From: Ophioderma brevispina
Lineage: Eukaryota; Echinodermata; Ophiuroidea; Amphilepidida; Ophiodermatidae
DNA: 64,000 nucleotides
Assembly: GCA_023653785.1 (NCBI GenBank)
Contig: JAMKCH010049152.1
Span: 1-64,000 of the forward strand
Direction: 5' to 3'
Below are positions 33,935 through 45,309 of this stretch, piece by piece. A program made the position numbers and the translations under genes. Under the pieces are notes generated by a model that saw nothing but the letters and a program-made list of their open reading frames with translations, was not told the DNA's origin and made no database searches. Numbering within the stretch: position 1 is the first letter of the stretch; every line of letters starts with the position of its first letter.

Positions 33935-34145
33935 ATATTGGCCCAAGATAAGCCCAATATTGAAATTTTATTGGCCCAATATTGGCTTACAATATTGAAC
34001 CAATATTATTTGCTCATGGGCCCAAGCTTGGCCCAATATTGGCATTTGCCAATATTGGGCCTACCTTGGCCAAATATTGTGATCATCATTGGACCAATAT
34101 TGATGCTTCATTGGCCCAATATTGGCATTTGCCAATATTGGGCCT
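33935..34145. repeat. Cluster of CCAATATTGG palindromes
   Basis: Perfect CCAATATTGG at 33976-33985, 34033-34042, 34049-34058, 34116-34125 and 34132-34141, with several one-base variants between them. The word fits the CArG consensus CC(A/T)6GG bound by SRF/MADS proteins. Two further copies lie at 34568-34577 and 34807-34816. Confidence 0.9.
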
Positions 34146-34567
34146 AAAATTATTTTCTGCTGGAAATCAATTGGCATACATTAATCCAATTAAAATATGA
34201 GCACTAATTAGCACTTAATTAAAAATTGCATTCACTACCAATATATAGGACTGACCACTCCCTCTTAATACAGGGAAAGTGTTTGCAGTACTACTATTTA
34301 CAAATAGGTAGTGAAGGGTAGTTATGCAAAAATGTGTGAACATTGGATAATTACCTTTTTCCTGACATGTACATTCTATGGTGTCAAGTATATCTCGAAA
34401 ATGATCAACCAAACGCATCATATTAATTATATTAGTGATGAAAAAAAGTTGCATTTATCACTTCAGAAAAATAGAATCGTCAAAAACATAACATTTTGCT
34501 GGAAAAAAATGAGAGGTCTTATTTGAGACCACGCCCACACTTCACAACATTCGACCAATGTTGAGTG

Positions 34568-34820
34568 CCAATATTGGCTCGATATTGGTCGACAAGCTAA
34601 TGCCAATGCTAATTTTGCCAATGGGAAACCCATATTGGCTCGATATTGGTCAAGCTAATGCAAATGTTAATTGCCAATGGGAAACCCATATTGGCTCGAT
34701 ATTGGTCGACAAGCTAATGCCAATGCTAATATTGCCAATGGGGAACCCATATTGGCTCGATATTGGTCGACAAGCTAATGCCAATACCAATATTGCCAAT
34801 GGGAAACCAATATTGGGCCA
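34568..34820 (+). repeat. Four-unit ~61-bp minisatellite
   Basis: Units start TTGGCTCGATATTGGTC at about 34574, 34636, 34691 and 34752. Each continues with AAGCTAATGCC and GCCAATGGGAAACCCAT. Unit 2 is shortened by about 7 bases. Confidence 0.9.
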
Positions 34821-35039
34821 ATATATGTATGTTGTCTGGGTTATTTCATTTTCGGAATAAAGATCGTTTGGAATAAATATCTTTCGGGGCAAAAAATGAC
34901 CCTTCGGAGAAATGACCGATCAGAGATAAAACCTTTCGGAGTAATGATCTTCATTTTCGGAGAAACGACCATTCGGATTAATGACCCTTCATAAAATTGA
35001 CATAAAAATAGCATGCCTAAAACAGATAGGGACATTAAT

Positions 35040-36130
35040 AAGATGCTAAAAACATCCAGGTAATTTGTAGGCTAACTTTAAGTTTGCCGTTAATTTAATC
35101 AACAAATGTGTCATTACATGAATAGCGTGAACTCTACGAATTGATATAAAAACCACAAAGGTCCACAGACCGTTCAAAGAGGGTGAATCAACTCCTGCGC
35201 GTGTTTCTTGTGCTTAAAAAACGGGCGTTTTCGTCGTCTTACTGAATTAATGTCAACCGGATTCATTAATAATCAAATGGATTTGTTTCGCCCATAAGGG
35301 CCTGATTTGGTCTTAAAAATCTTTCAGGTGAGGACTAAATTAAATCTCTGTCGGAACATATATAATGAACTAATCCCTGATCTGACTACACAGAATGGTT
35401 TGCCTGGTCATTGGAGTATTCCTTGCGAAGTAAACACCATTTGTCACGCATAACTTCGAAGCAGTATACATTTAAGTAAGAAGCCGCCATGGGGGGGACT
35501 GGATTTTTTTTACGGCTATCGTTTTGCCACAGCCTGTTTATTTGAGGGAAGGGGGATAGAATAACTCTTTTCCTCACACCAATTGAAAAAAAAATCGGTG
35601 TTAGGCAAGTTCTGGCCTGATGAAAGACTATCGCGTTTACTTTTACCATTGAATTAAAATCCGCTTTAATTTAATAAACGTTTTCCTTTAAATGTTACAT
35701 TTAACAAAATGGCATACATTTATGCCTAATTTTTTATAAATGAGCCTGGTATTCTTGAGAAATATATTTTTAATAAATTAGGAAACTCTGCATCATACAA
35801 AGAAGCGCTACTCGGTACATTGAAAAGTAGGTGATTCCTGAACCGCGCATTAGTGGGTTTTCGAACTACTGATCTCTATACATGGTGGAAACTGGGCTTC
35901 GTAATTAAAGCACTAATAGCCATATTGGACCATCCCAAAAAGAGCCCATCAGGTGTTAAGAGCGCGGTTTCATTTATATACAAATGTTTACCCAGTGAAA
36001 TTTGGATACCAGACTACAGAATCAACCAATTCAGTAGCTCAATTGTATTTGCGCGTATGGGATGGCATGTCTCTAAACGTGCACCCTGGTCAACTTCTTT
36101 TAAAACAGGGTTCCCTCCTGGAATGGTATT
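35040..36130. other. No supported gene
   Basis: The plus frame at 35853-36308 (151 codons) overlaps minus frames and has no recognisable domain. Confidence 0.4.
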
Positions 36131-36134
36131 GTGT

Positions 36135-36190
36135 TCGGTAATCCAAGATGCCCGCCCGTTGCTCCATTCATCTAATATACAATTACTTTT
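36135..36190 (-). repeat. Dispersed repeat fragment shared with 59222-59275
   Basis: Read on the minus strand it shares TTAGATGAATGGAGC, ACGGGCGG and CATCTTGG with the plus strand at 59230-59270. Confidence 0.65.
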
Positions 36191-36309
36191 GTGTCCAATC
36201 ATTGATAAGATCATTGTTACAAAGTGCGACGCGATAAAACTAAATTTATACGCGCCCCCTTTGCAAATGTCCACGTTTTCATTGCTTGTTAGTGTTTATG
36301 CCAACTAAA

Positions 36310-37230
36310 CCGGTGTTGTTAAAAATTATCTCTCAAAACCACTCTTACCATTTTTCTTCATATCCTGAGGTTTTAACAAGTGTAGTTTTTTTTTTTGCAA
36401 TAAAAAAAATTAAAACGAACTGCCCTAGCCTTTGTGTGCTCACCTAAGTTCAAAGGCTGAGGCTTGTGGCAAACTGCCCGTGATATATGCGCGTATTGGG
36501 ATATATTTTCCGCTGGCTTCTGTTTCGGTATTGCATGCGGCGTTGTTGTAAATATACCACAGGGATTAACATGGTAGCTTCCATTATCGTTGTACAGTTG
36601 TGTGTATATAAATTGGTCGGAATAAATCTCGATTTTTTCGCAGGAATACTCCAATGCCATGAAAACCATCTGGTACGTTTTTTATTAGGGATATTTCATT
36701 ATATATGTGCCGATAGATTATACCAAATCGCTTTAAGCTAAGATCGCGTAAGTAAAGCTAATTTAGGTTTCTGGAATACGGGCCTAAGTGTTCAGGGAAG
36801 GTTAAATTGAGTTTATATTGTTTTGCGCTCATTCAATATAAACGTATTTGTCTAAGTCAAGGTGCTTCACAGTTTTATGTATTTTGTGGGTGATGCTTCT
36901 TATGAATCCATGGTTAACTCCACCTGCCTTTTTGTTTAGTAGTCGCGTGCCGTCTAGCACATTCGGAATCGCGATCACACCGCTCAGCTTTTTTGTGAAC
37001 CCTCTTGTAGGCTGTCACTTGCCTATACCAATAAGGGGTCTACATGGGTTGCCAATTAACACGGCTGTCGCCGTGACGCGATTTAAGCGCACTTGGAGTG
37101 TCGCGGGTCGCTTTTTAGCCCCATCTCAACGTGTCGCGTGTCACTTTATATTGTGGTGCCATCGGATATCGATCATTTATTGGCATCTCATGTTTGGATT
37201 TGTTTCTGCCTACAAGTGGGTCCAGGAAAA
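36310..37230. other. No supported gene; long hydrophobic plus frame
   Basis: A 146-codon frame at 36848-37288 is rich in hydrophobic residues, resembles no family I know, and its last 17 residues lie in the tandemly duplicated unit. I do not call it a gene. Confidence 0.4.
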
Positions 37231-37232
37231 TA

Positions 37233-39199
37233 CGTATTTAGAGAGCGCTATTGCCGATTTGTTGCAACGCTCTGTTTTTTTAGAGTAATTTAAATTGGCA
37301 TTATGATTTTACTCCAATTTGAGCTGAAAAATGTGGAGAATCAGTTAGAATCCGTTGCGATAAAATCCCGGAATAACACTTTTAGAAATACACTCGGTCC
37401 ACATTCACATCCACATCGGAACAGACCGTTTAAGTAACGTACAGTACCTCTGTTTTAGGAAATCCTCTTGCATCGCCGTCGTAAAAAAACCGTTGTGCCT
37501 GTCAATAATAATAATCATCGCCATTCTTTGGGCTATTTTTGCGTATCAATTTTAATAATGTCCGACAAAGCCTAAGCCCCTTAAGGCTTTGTGTAAAGGA
37601 CGAGAAACAAAACAAGTTTCAAATAGTGCCACGCTGGTCGAATGTAGTCAGTGCGAAGCATCAAACATAATTCTACAACATCGATGTCGTTTTTGAACAA
37701 TTTTACAGTTTTTTGTTTTTTCCAAAATTCAGTGGTGTCATAATATAAGCGCTGAAAAATCGGTCTAAACAAAATTGATATTTATATCAGAAAATGTTTA
37801 GCAGACCTCGGTAAACTGGTCTTCAATGCACGTGCGCGGATTGATTGTGTTGCTAATGCATTTGTTGGGCCGGTAGACTCTTTCTGCTGTCATTTTCTGC
37901 TAGGCAGTTTAATAGGTGTTATGAAGTAATGCGAGTACGACCAACCCTAACGTTCGCAAGGGTATTTTTTAACACAAATTTGCAGTGAGGGGGATTTCCC
38001 AAGAATTTTGCATCATATTTATCGGTCGCGGGATTTTCCCAACAATCCATCACGAATCAAAGAGGTAATGCAAGTTGTAAATAAAACATTACTCAAAAAC
38101 AGAGTAGACTCTAAAGCTCTATTTTTATGTTGGTCTATTCACAGTATTTTGAATCACATAATTATTATTGCTTAAGTACTAGCCACGATTAAAGAGGATT
38201 GTACAAACTTTTTTCTCATCTGCTGAGTTTACTTACCCCCTTGGGGGGGGTTAACATTGAATGGAACACCCAAGCATTCCATATGTAATTAGAAGTAAAA
38301 CAAAAACAACAGGGGTAATAAACATAAGTTAATAAGTCCAGAAATATTTTTTTTAAAAATCATTAAAAAATACAAACCTAGATTTTGAAACTTCAATAAA
38401 TGATAATTGTTTTTTAATTGCTCAAATTGGTCATTTTCATAGACTGAAAGAGAAATCAATGGCGGCGGGCTCGCGGCGGCTGCTGGGAAGCTGCCCGGGC
38501 AGTGCCGAGTTGATCCGGGAAGTTTTAACAATTTAATTTATAGAGATGAATTATTACCCCGATTATTAAAAAATGTTAACACATATTACTGATAATGTCT
38601 TGAGGAATTAGTAAACTAAAGACCTCTTCCGGCCGCCCGGGGAGATCGCGTTTTGGAAGTTATTTTCGTACATCCTTAGACTTTCTATCGCTTTGTATTT
38701 TGTAAGTTTGTTTCCCACAAGATGGGGTCGCGTTGTCAAAGCATACGAAGTTATGAAAGTCGTACGTCGTTTTTTAATTTTCCTCCCCCCAAAAGTCCCG
38801 TGTCGAACGATAACAGTAATTTTTGGAAATGTCCTGTCTCGCTCGATAAGCGACTGCGTGTCGAAAGTTCGCGAGATAAGAAAGCCGCGTGTCGCACTGT
38901 CGCGCGGTCGATTTTACCCATGTAAAACCCCTAATACAATCTGTGGAGGTCACGTCAAAAAGGTTCTCGCATATACTGCAATGTATATTAAAACGCATTT
39001 ATCGGCGTCATATTAGCGATTCTTCGTAGAACTTTATTCAATAGTTCTCACCTGGTTGCAACATTGATCATAGTTTTATACGAAGCGCACATTGTTTGTT
39101 TGTAGAATAAATATGCGTTGGACACGTGCCCGCGCCCGTTCCAAAGTTTATTCATTGATGGGCCAGCACGCAATTCATTGCTGAACTGTGTCTATAATT
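37233..39199 (+). repeat. Tandem duplication, unit 1 (~1967 bp)
   Basis: Begins CGTATTTAGAGAGCGC and ends at TCTATAATT, directly followed by unit 2 at 39200. By eye 37233-38675 is identical to 39200-40641 apart from one T (six against five T near 38210). After that, about 520 bases align only with many 1-4 base indels and substitutions. It contains a GC-rich patch (38457-38525) with ATGGCGGCGGGCTCGCGGCG in a 25-codon plus frame. Confidence 0.95.
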
Positions 39200-41170
39200 C
39201 GTATTTAGAGAGCGCTATTGCCGATTTGTTGCAACGCTCTGTTTTTTTAGAGTAATTTAAATTGGCATTATGATTTTACTCCAATTTGAGCTGAAAAATG
39301 TGGAGAATCAGTTAGAATCCGTTGCGATAAAATCCCGGAATAACACTTTTAGAAATACACTCGGTCCACATTCACATCCACATCGGAACAGACCGTTTAA
39401 GTAACGTACAGTACCTCTGTTTTAGGAAATCCTCTTGCATCGCCGTCGTAAAAAAACCGTTGTGCCTGTCAATAATAATAATCATCGCCATTCTTTGGGC
39501 TATTTTTGCGTATCAATTTTAATAATGTCCGACAAAGCCTAAGCCCCTTAAGGCTTTGTGTAAAGGACGAGAAACAAAACAAGTTTCAAATAGTGCCACG
39601 CTGGTCGAATGTAGTCAGTGCGAAGCATCAAACATAATTCTACAACATCGATGTCGTTTTTGAACAATTTTACAGTTTTTTGTTTTTTCCAAAATTCAGT
39701 GGTGTCATAATATAAGCGCTGAAAAATCGGTCTAAACAAAATTGATATTTATATCAGAAAATGTTTAGCAGACCTCGGTAAACTGGTCTTCAATGCACGT
39801 GCGCGGATTGATTGTGTTGCTAATGCATTTGTTGGGCCGGTAGACTCTTTCTGCTGTCATTTTCTGCTAGGCAGTTTAATAGGTGTTATGAAGTAATGCG
39901 AGTACGACCAACCCTAACGTTCGCAAGGGTATTTTTTAACACAAATTTGCAGTGAGGGGGATTTCCCAAGAATTTTGCATCATATTTATCGGTCGCGGGA
40001 TTTTCCCAACAATCCATCACGAATCAAAGAGGTAATGCAAGTTGTAAATAAAACATTACTCAAAAACAGAGTAGACTCTAAAGCTCTATTTTTATGTTGG
40101 TCTATTCACAGTATTTTGAATCACATAATTATTATTGCTTAAGTACTAGCCACGATTAAAGAGGATTGTACAAACTTTTTCTCATCTGCTGAGTTTACTT
40201 ACCCCCTTGGGGGGGGTTAACATTGAATGGAACACCCAAGCATTCCATATGTAATTAGAAGTAAAACAAAAACAACAGGGGTAATAAACATAAGTTAATA
40301 AGTCCAGAAATATTTTTTTTAAAAATCATTAAAAAATACAAACCTAGATTTTGAAACTTCAATAAATGATAATTGTTTTTTAATTGCTCAAATTGGTCAT
40401 TTTCATAGACTGAAAGAGAAATCAATGGCGGCGGGCTCGCGGCGGCTGCTGGGAAGCTGCCCGGGCAGTGCCGAGTTGATCCGGGAAGTTTTAACAATTT
40501 AATTTATAGAGATGAATTATTACCCCGATTATTAAAAAATGTTAACACATATTACTGATAATGTCTTGAGGAATTAGTAAACTAAAGACCTCTTCCGGCC
40601 GCCCGGGGAGATCGCGTTTTGGAAGTTATTTTCGTACATCCTTAGACTTCTATCGCTTTGTAGTTGTAAGTTGTTCCCACAAGATGGGTGTCGCGTGTCA
40701 AACATACGGAAGTATGAAGTTATGAAAGTAGTACGTCGGTTTTTAATTTCACCCCAAAAGTCGCGCGTGTCGAACGATAACAGTAATTTTTGGAAGAAAA
40801 TGTCCGTCGCCGATATAAGAGGGACTGCGGTCGAAAGTTCGCGAGATAAGAACGGCACGTGGTCGCACTGCGCGCGTGTCGCTTTTACCCATTGTAGACC
40901 CCTATACAATCTGTGGAGGTCACGTCAAAAAGGTTCTCGCTATCCTGCAATTTCTATGTTAAAGCAAGTTATCGGGCGGCTACTAGCGATTCTTGTAGAA
41001 ACTTTATTCAATAGTATCAACATGGTTTGCACAATGGATCATAGTTCATACGAAGAGAAGATATATGGTGTTGTTAAATAAATATTGGGTGGAAACTGTG
41101 CCGGCCCAGTCAAAAGTATTATTCATTGATGGGAGCACGCAATTCATTGCTGAACTTGTCTATCATTTAA
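39200..41170 (+). repeat. Tandem duplication, unit 2
   Basis: Collinear with unit 1 at an offset of 1967 (1966 after the T run). The open frames of 63 and 80 codons on the minus strand (39548-39739 and 40255-40497) are identical to those of unit 1. The diverging tail shares GGAGGTCACGTCAAAAAGG, AACGATAACAGTAATTTTTG and GCACGCAATTCATTGCTGAA with unit 1. Confidence 0.95.
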
Positions 41171-41179
41171 TTCATTGGC

Positions 41180-44100
41180 AGTTGTGTTTAATAGTATGCT
41201 GCGTCGAATTGGTAGTGTAAACAGCTACATAGTGAACGCGCTTTACAAAAAGTACCGGTTCAATGCTTCTGTTAATGTTGTGTATTGACGGCTCTGCTTC
41301 AAGTTGAACGTGGATATAATTGTTGGCGGAGGTTTTAAGTTCAAATGGAATTTCAACGTGAAGAGTTGTGCGAGTTCGCCCCCCCTGTGATCGGCGATTG
41401 TGTGCTTTAGTGTGGGACCAACTTCAAGTTGTTGTTGTATTCAGAAAGCTTTTTCATTTGGAAGCGGTAAACGGACGGTATTTGAATGTAGATGCGTGGA
41501 GCGAGAGTGCCAGTACGCCGTGAAGTTGGATGTGGACTGGGTGAACTACTGACCGATGCTACTGTTGCTTTATGAAATTCTTGATTTTAGATGCGTTAGG
41601 GGGTGAGTTCATGTTAAAGCATATAGCAATTTTTTAAGTATACTTAGGGTGTGAAATACTAGGTTAAGCCTGTAATATTATAGCGGTTATGCACGTCAAT
41701 ATGCGGAAACGGATTGGCAATTGTATGAAGTGGGAAGAAGGCGTGCTTTTGTTGGCCGTCAGCGATGAATTGAGGATCGATATGTGCATTTGATCGTGTG
41801 CTGTGAGCTAATTAGTAGGCCGTTAATAAGTTTTTTATACTTGGTTCAAATTATTTCTAATTCAGTAGGTATTTTGATGCTGTTATTAGTATCCTTCGGG
41901 TTCGTGGACGTGTGGGTGTTTGTGTTGGTGTGTGTGTTTAGTCCACAATATATTATAGCGAGGAGGAACAAGCAGTTAATTTTGTAATTAAACGTTTTGT
42001 GGAATTTTGTATTCGTTGCATGTTTTGTGTGTGTGAGCTTGTTTTTGCATTGGTTGATGTGGTGCGTAAATTTTAGTTGAGAGGATGATATGTCTGCTTT
42101 GTTTGTCACGTATGAAGTGAGGTGGTTGTGTACCGCGTTCATTTCAAATTGATACGTGATGTGGGGTGGAAGTGGGTAATGTGTGGTAATGTAGTTTTGT
42201 ATATGAGTATGTTTCTGTGAGTTACGATCCAAAACGGAGTTCGTCGAATGTTAGTTTTTAATTCTGTATTATGTGCATTTGTTATAAGCATTACTTGGGT
42301 TCGTATTTATGTGTGCGTGTGCGTGTCTCAATTATGGCAATTATTTACGCAGCTTGGCTTTTGCGTGTGGTTGTATTGGGGCGTAACTGAGTTGCGTTTT
42401 TGATATGTCTGTTGTTGGTTGTTCCGTATGAATTTTCTTTTGTGATTGTGTGTGTTTACCTGCGTTCATTCACATTTGATACGTTGATGTGGTGAGGGGG
42501 TTGTCAAAGTGTTATTTACTTTTTGTATAATGAGTTCTGTTCTGATGATTAATCCAAAAAACGGAGTGCGAGTGTTAGTTTTTAATTCTAGTAGTATTTT
42601 GCATGTGGTATAAATGTCATAATTTGCGTTCGAATGTTAGGGGTCGCGTTTAAATATATGACAATTATGTGTGCAGCTTGCGTTTTGTAGTATTGTGGTT
42701 GTATATGGTTGCGCCAACTGTAGTTCAGTTTTTGATATGTTTGTTTTTGGTTTGTCGTATGGAGTGATGTGAGTTTTTGCCTGCGTTTATTTGAAAGTCG
42801 AGCGTCTGGGTGGGTCCAAGTTGTTTGTATGAGTGGTATTTCAAGTTTTTGTAGGTGAGTTCATGGTTCTGTGAGTTGTTATCCCAAACGGTGTTCGCGT
42901 CTGTTACTCATGCTTGAAAAGTGTATGAGTTATGGGTGTTAAATTGAGGTTGGTTATATAAGTTGACGAAATTGGGTCGTTTAGCCTAATCCGATATTTT
43001 AAGGTTTTGAAATAAATCGTGTGGATAAGCTGGTTAGATTATCGTAACCCCCTCACTCCCCTTTTTTAAGCGGTTTCAAGTTTATTTGCGGTTTCGATGG
43101 GTATGACTGCCTTGCGGGGAGTTCAGTCATGTGATTTTATTGTGAGGGACTGTTCGAGGGGACTTGATTGGTAGAATTGTCGGTTGAGATTGGTTCGTGG
43201 CAAATTGTACAGGACTATAGTAGATTCAACCATCGTGTCACCTCTTAGTACTTACTTGTCCGAAGGTATGGGCATTGAATGGGGGCATGTGCAGTGGGGG
43301 AAATTAAAATTCCACGTTAAATCTATTTGATGAAAAATGTAGTAGATAGCAGAGAAAAATAATCTTGCTTTATAATGAAAGTATTCAAAATCAACGTAAG
43401 AGAATTTAGGCTACCACCATTCAACTATTCGATTTGCTTCAGTGTATTCAATGACACAGTGTGAATGAATGTGCTGTCTCTGGCAACACAAAAGTATTTG
43501 CCCACGCTCTTGTAAAAAAGGATTGTCAACTGAAACAGCCAGAGTATATTAATTAGTTCTAAAACAGGTAATGGAATACATATTTTCTTTTGTGTCTCCT
43601 CTCGCCAACTAATAGACGCTGTCCAAAACTTTTGCCCTGGTGACACGATGGTGGATCTATCTAGTATAGGTGGTGTATGCATGAAGCATCCTTACTTGTG
43701 GGAAGATGTGTAAATATGGTTTGAACCGTCGGTGAGTGAGTGTGAGATTTTTTTTTTTGTTTTTTTTGCTTGTTACGTATATGTAGGCTCAGGAATTGTA
43801 CTTGTTACGTTATTGGAGTTTAGGGACTTTGATAGTTTTGGGTGTAATGTTGGCGGAGTCTAAGTGTAAGGTATTTTGTGCATAGAAATATTTGAGCCGA
43901 CTGGTTAGTTTGCAATTAGGGCGTTTGCTTCATGCCTGGATGTCAGCCCAGTGTTACTTGTAGATAGTCGGGAATTTAATTCTGAAAACCTATTGTTCAG
44001 TGGTTGTTTATTATTGCTAAAAGATAAATGGTTTCATGGACTTATTGCGGAATGTGTCCTTCAAAACTGGGTGTCAGTTGTTTGTATTAATCGGATGTCT

Positions 44101-45300
44101 TATCGAATTCGGTTTCGATACATCTCGCCTCTGTATTTTAATTTGTTAATGAATGGAAGGCAAAATTGTCGGGAGGTTGTTTGTGTAGGCCTATAAGGTC
44201 GGTAGCAGTTGGTAAAGGTGTGGTTGACTCAAGGTTTGAAATTTTTGAAAGTCTTAGAAATGTGTTGTTATTGCGTTCTTGTGGATTCAGAGCAGTTTAT
44301 GGATGAGTTGATGGTAGTCAAGAAAGAAAGTGTGAGGTCTATACTTCTCATGCGCTAAATTTTGGGTATGTGTTTTTATTTTTGTTGTAATTTTGATGGT
44401 GTTAATTGGAGGGCGATCGATAGTTACAGAGTGTGTTACTAAATTGCTAGTCTTTGCCATTGAGTTTTTTTTTTAGTTGTTTTTGTTTGTGTGAGAGTTG
44501 AATATCTTTTGCTGTTCTCTACATGTGAGTTAGGGTGATATTTATCTAGTTTTTTATTTTAGAGCACCATCGGAGAAACTTTTTTGGTATTTGTGCAGTT
44601 AACATTCTGTAGGTTAGCGTACTGTGTGGTTTTTCACTAGTGAGCTCATTTGTGGCATGCCAAGTGTACCTTTTCTACGGCTTGTAGACTGCCTGTATGC
44701 GTGCGGTAAGAAATACTTTGTTTGGGTATCGCAATTGAGTTATTCATTTTGTATTTAAATTCATTTAAGGAATCGATTTTTTGCTGCTTTTGGCTTGTTT
44801 GTTCTTGTGTTTTTGACTAGAATCAATGGAGGACATCTAAAAAGTGGAACTATACAAAGCCTGGGTACTCCTGTAACTGTTGTATGGGAGTATTAATCTC
44901 GACAGTTTGTCAGCGGCCTCCTTAATTTTCGACGAGTATGCCGAAGGTTAATGTTCGTGACATGCCTTGTTGCAACAACGTGCCATGGGAGCCGTTCCGT
45001 TTTCATCAGAATTGGAGGAAACGAATTTCTTTTTGGATTCTGTGTGAATAAAATAATCATTTTGAATTTATCTCTACTCAACGGACAACGCGTTCTGCAG
45101 AAAGTTTGATGAATATCACCTCAAAAATCGTTTGATCATCTTTTTTGTAGAGGATCAATGCATGTGTGAAATGTTAATGGTGGATGCATCGCTAATTGTA
45201 AAGTGGAGTGACATTGGAGGTTCTGGTTACAGCATGACACATTATATATGTACTTAATAGTCGCATAGCATTTCTTTGGTTATGAAGATTCTTCAACGCA
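41180..45300. other. Strongly G+T-biased region
   Basis: The plus strand is dominated by G and T: 49 of 60 bases at 42001-42060 and 46 of 60 at 43741-43800, against 30 of 60 at 30001-30060. No gene is recognised. A 52-codon plus frame at 44951-45109 and an 81-codon one at 43951-44196 have no domain. Confidence 0.7.
41980..42910 (+). repeat. Three to four diverged ~315-340 bp tandem units
   Basis: TTTTTGATATGT(C/T)TG-type words start at about 42088, 42401 and 42738. Each is followed by CGTATG(A/G)A, a GCGTTCATTT-like word, GAGTT and AAACGG, then TGTTAGTTTTTAATTCT. A partial unit precedes the first. Confidence 0.75.
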
Positions 45301-45309
45301 CGTTCGGTG

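Larger units (their letters stand above)
33625..34990. repeat. Composite repeat with palindromic subrepeats
   Basis: The outer parts (33625-33925 and 34850-34990) consist of TTCGGAATAA/TTTCGGAGTAA words with short spacers such as ATGACC. The inner parts consist of CCAATATTGG words. The two outer parts enclose the inner ones, which suggests one element. The middle (34150-34550) is ordinary AT-rich sequence. Confidence 0.75.

Noticed and set aside
33935..34820. A CRISPR-like array of regular repeats
   Set aside because: Units are contiguous, palindromic and in eukaryotic-type DNA, with no unique spacers of constant size and no cas genes.
35853..36308. 151-codon plus frame
   Set aside because: No recognisable domain, overlapping open frames on the other strand, and part of it is a dispersed repeat fragment.
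36848..37288. 146-codon hydrophobic plus frame
   Set aside because: Not recognised as any family; its end lies in the tandemly duplicated DNA and its start shows no context.
37581..40497. Pairs of identical minus-strand frames (63 and 80 codons)
   Set aside because: Identity is due to the DNA duplication and is not protein-level conservation.
41846..42232. 128-codon His/Asn/Thr-rich minus frame
   Set aside because: It is the complement of G+T-rich tandem DNA.
44951..45109. 52-codon plus frame starting ATG in moderately GC-rich DNA
   Set aside because: Two different frames are open over the same stretch and neither resembles a protein family.
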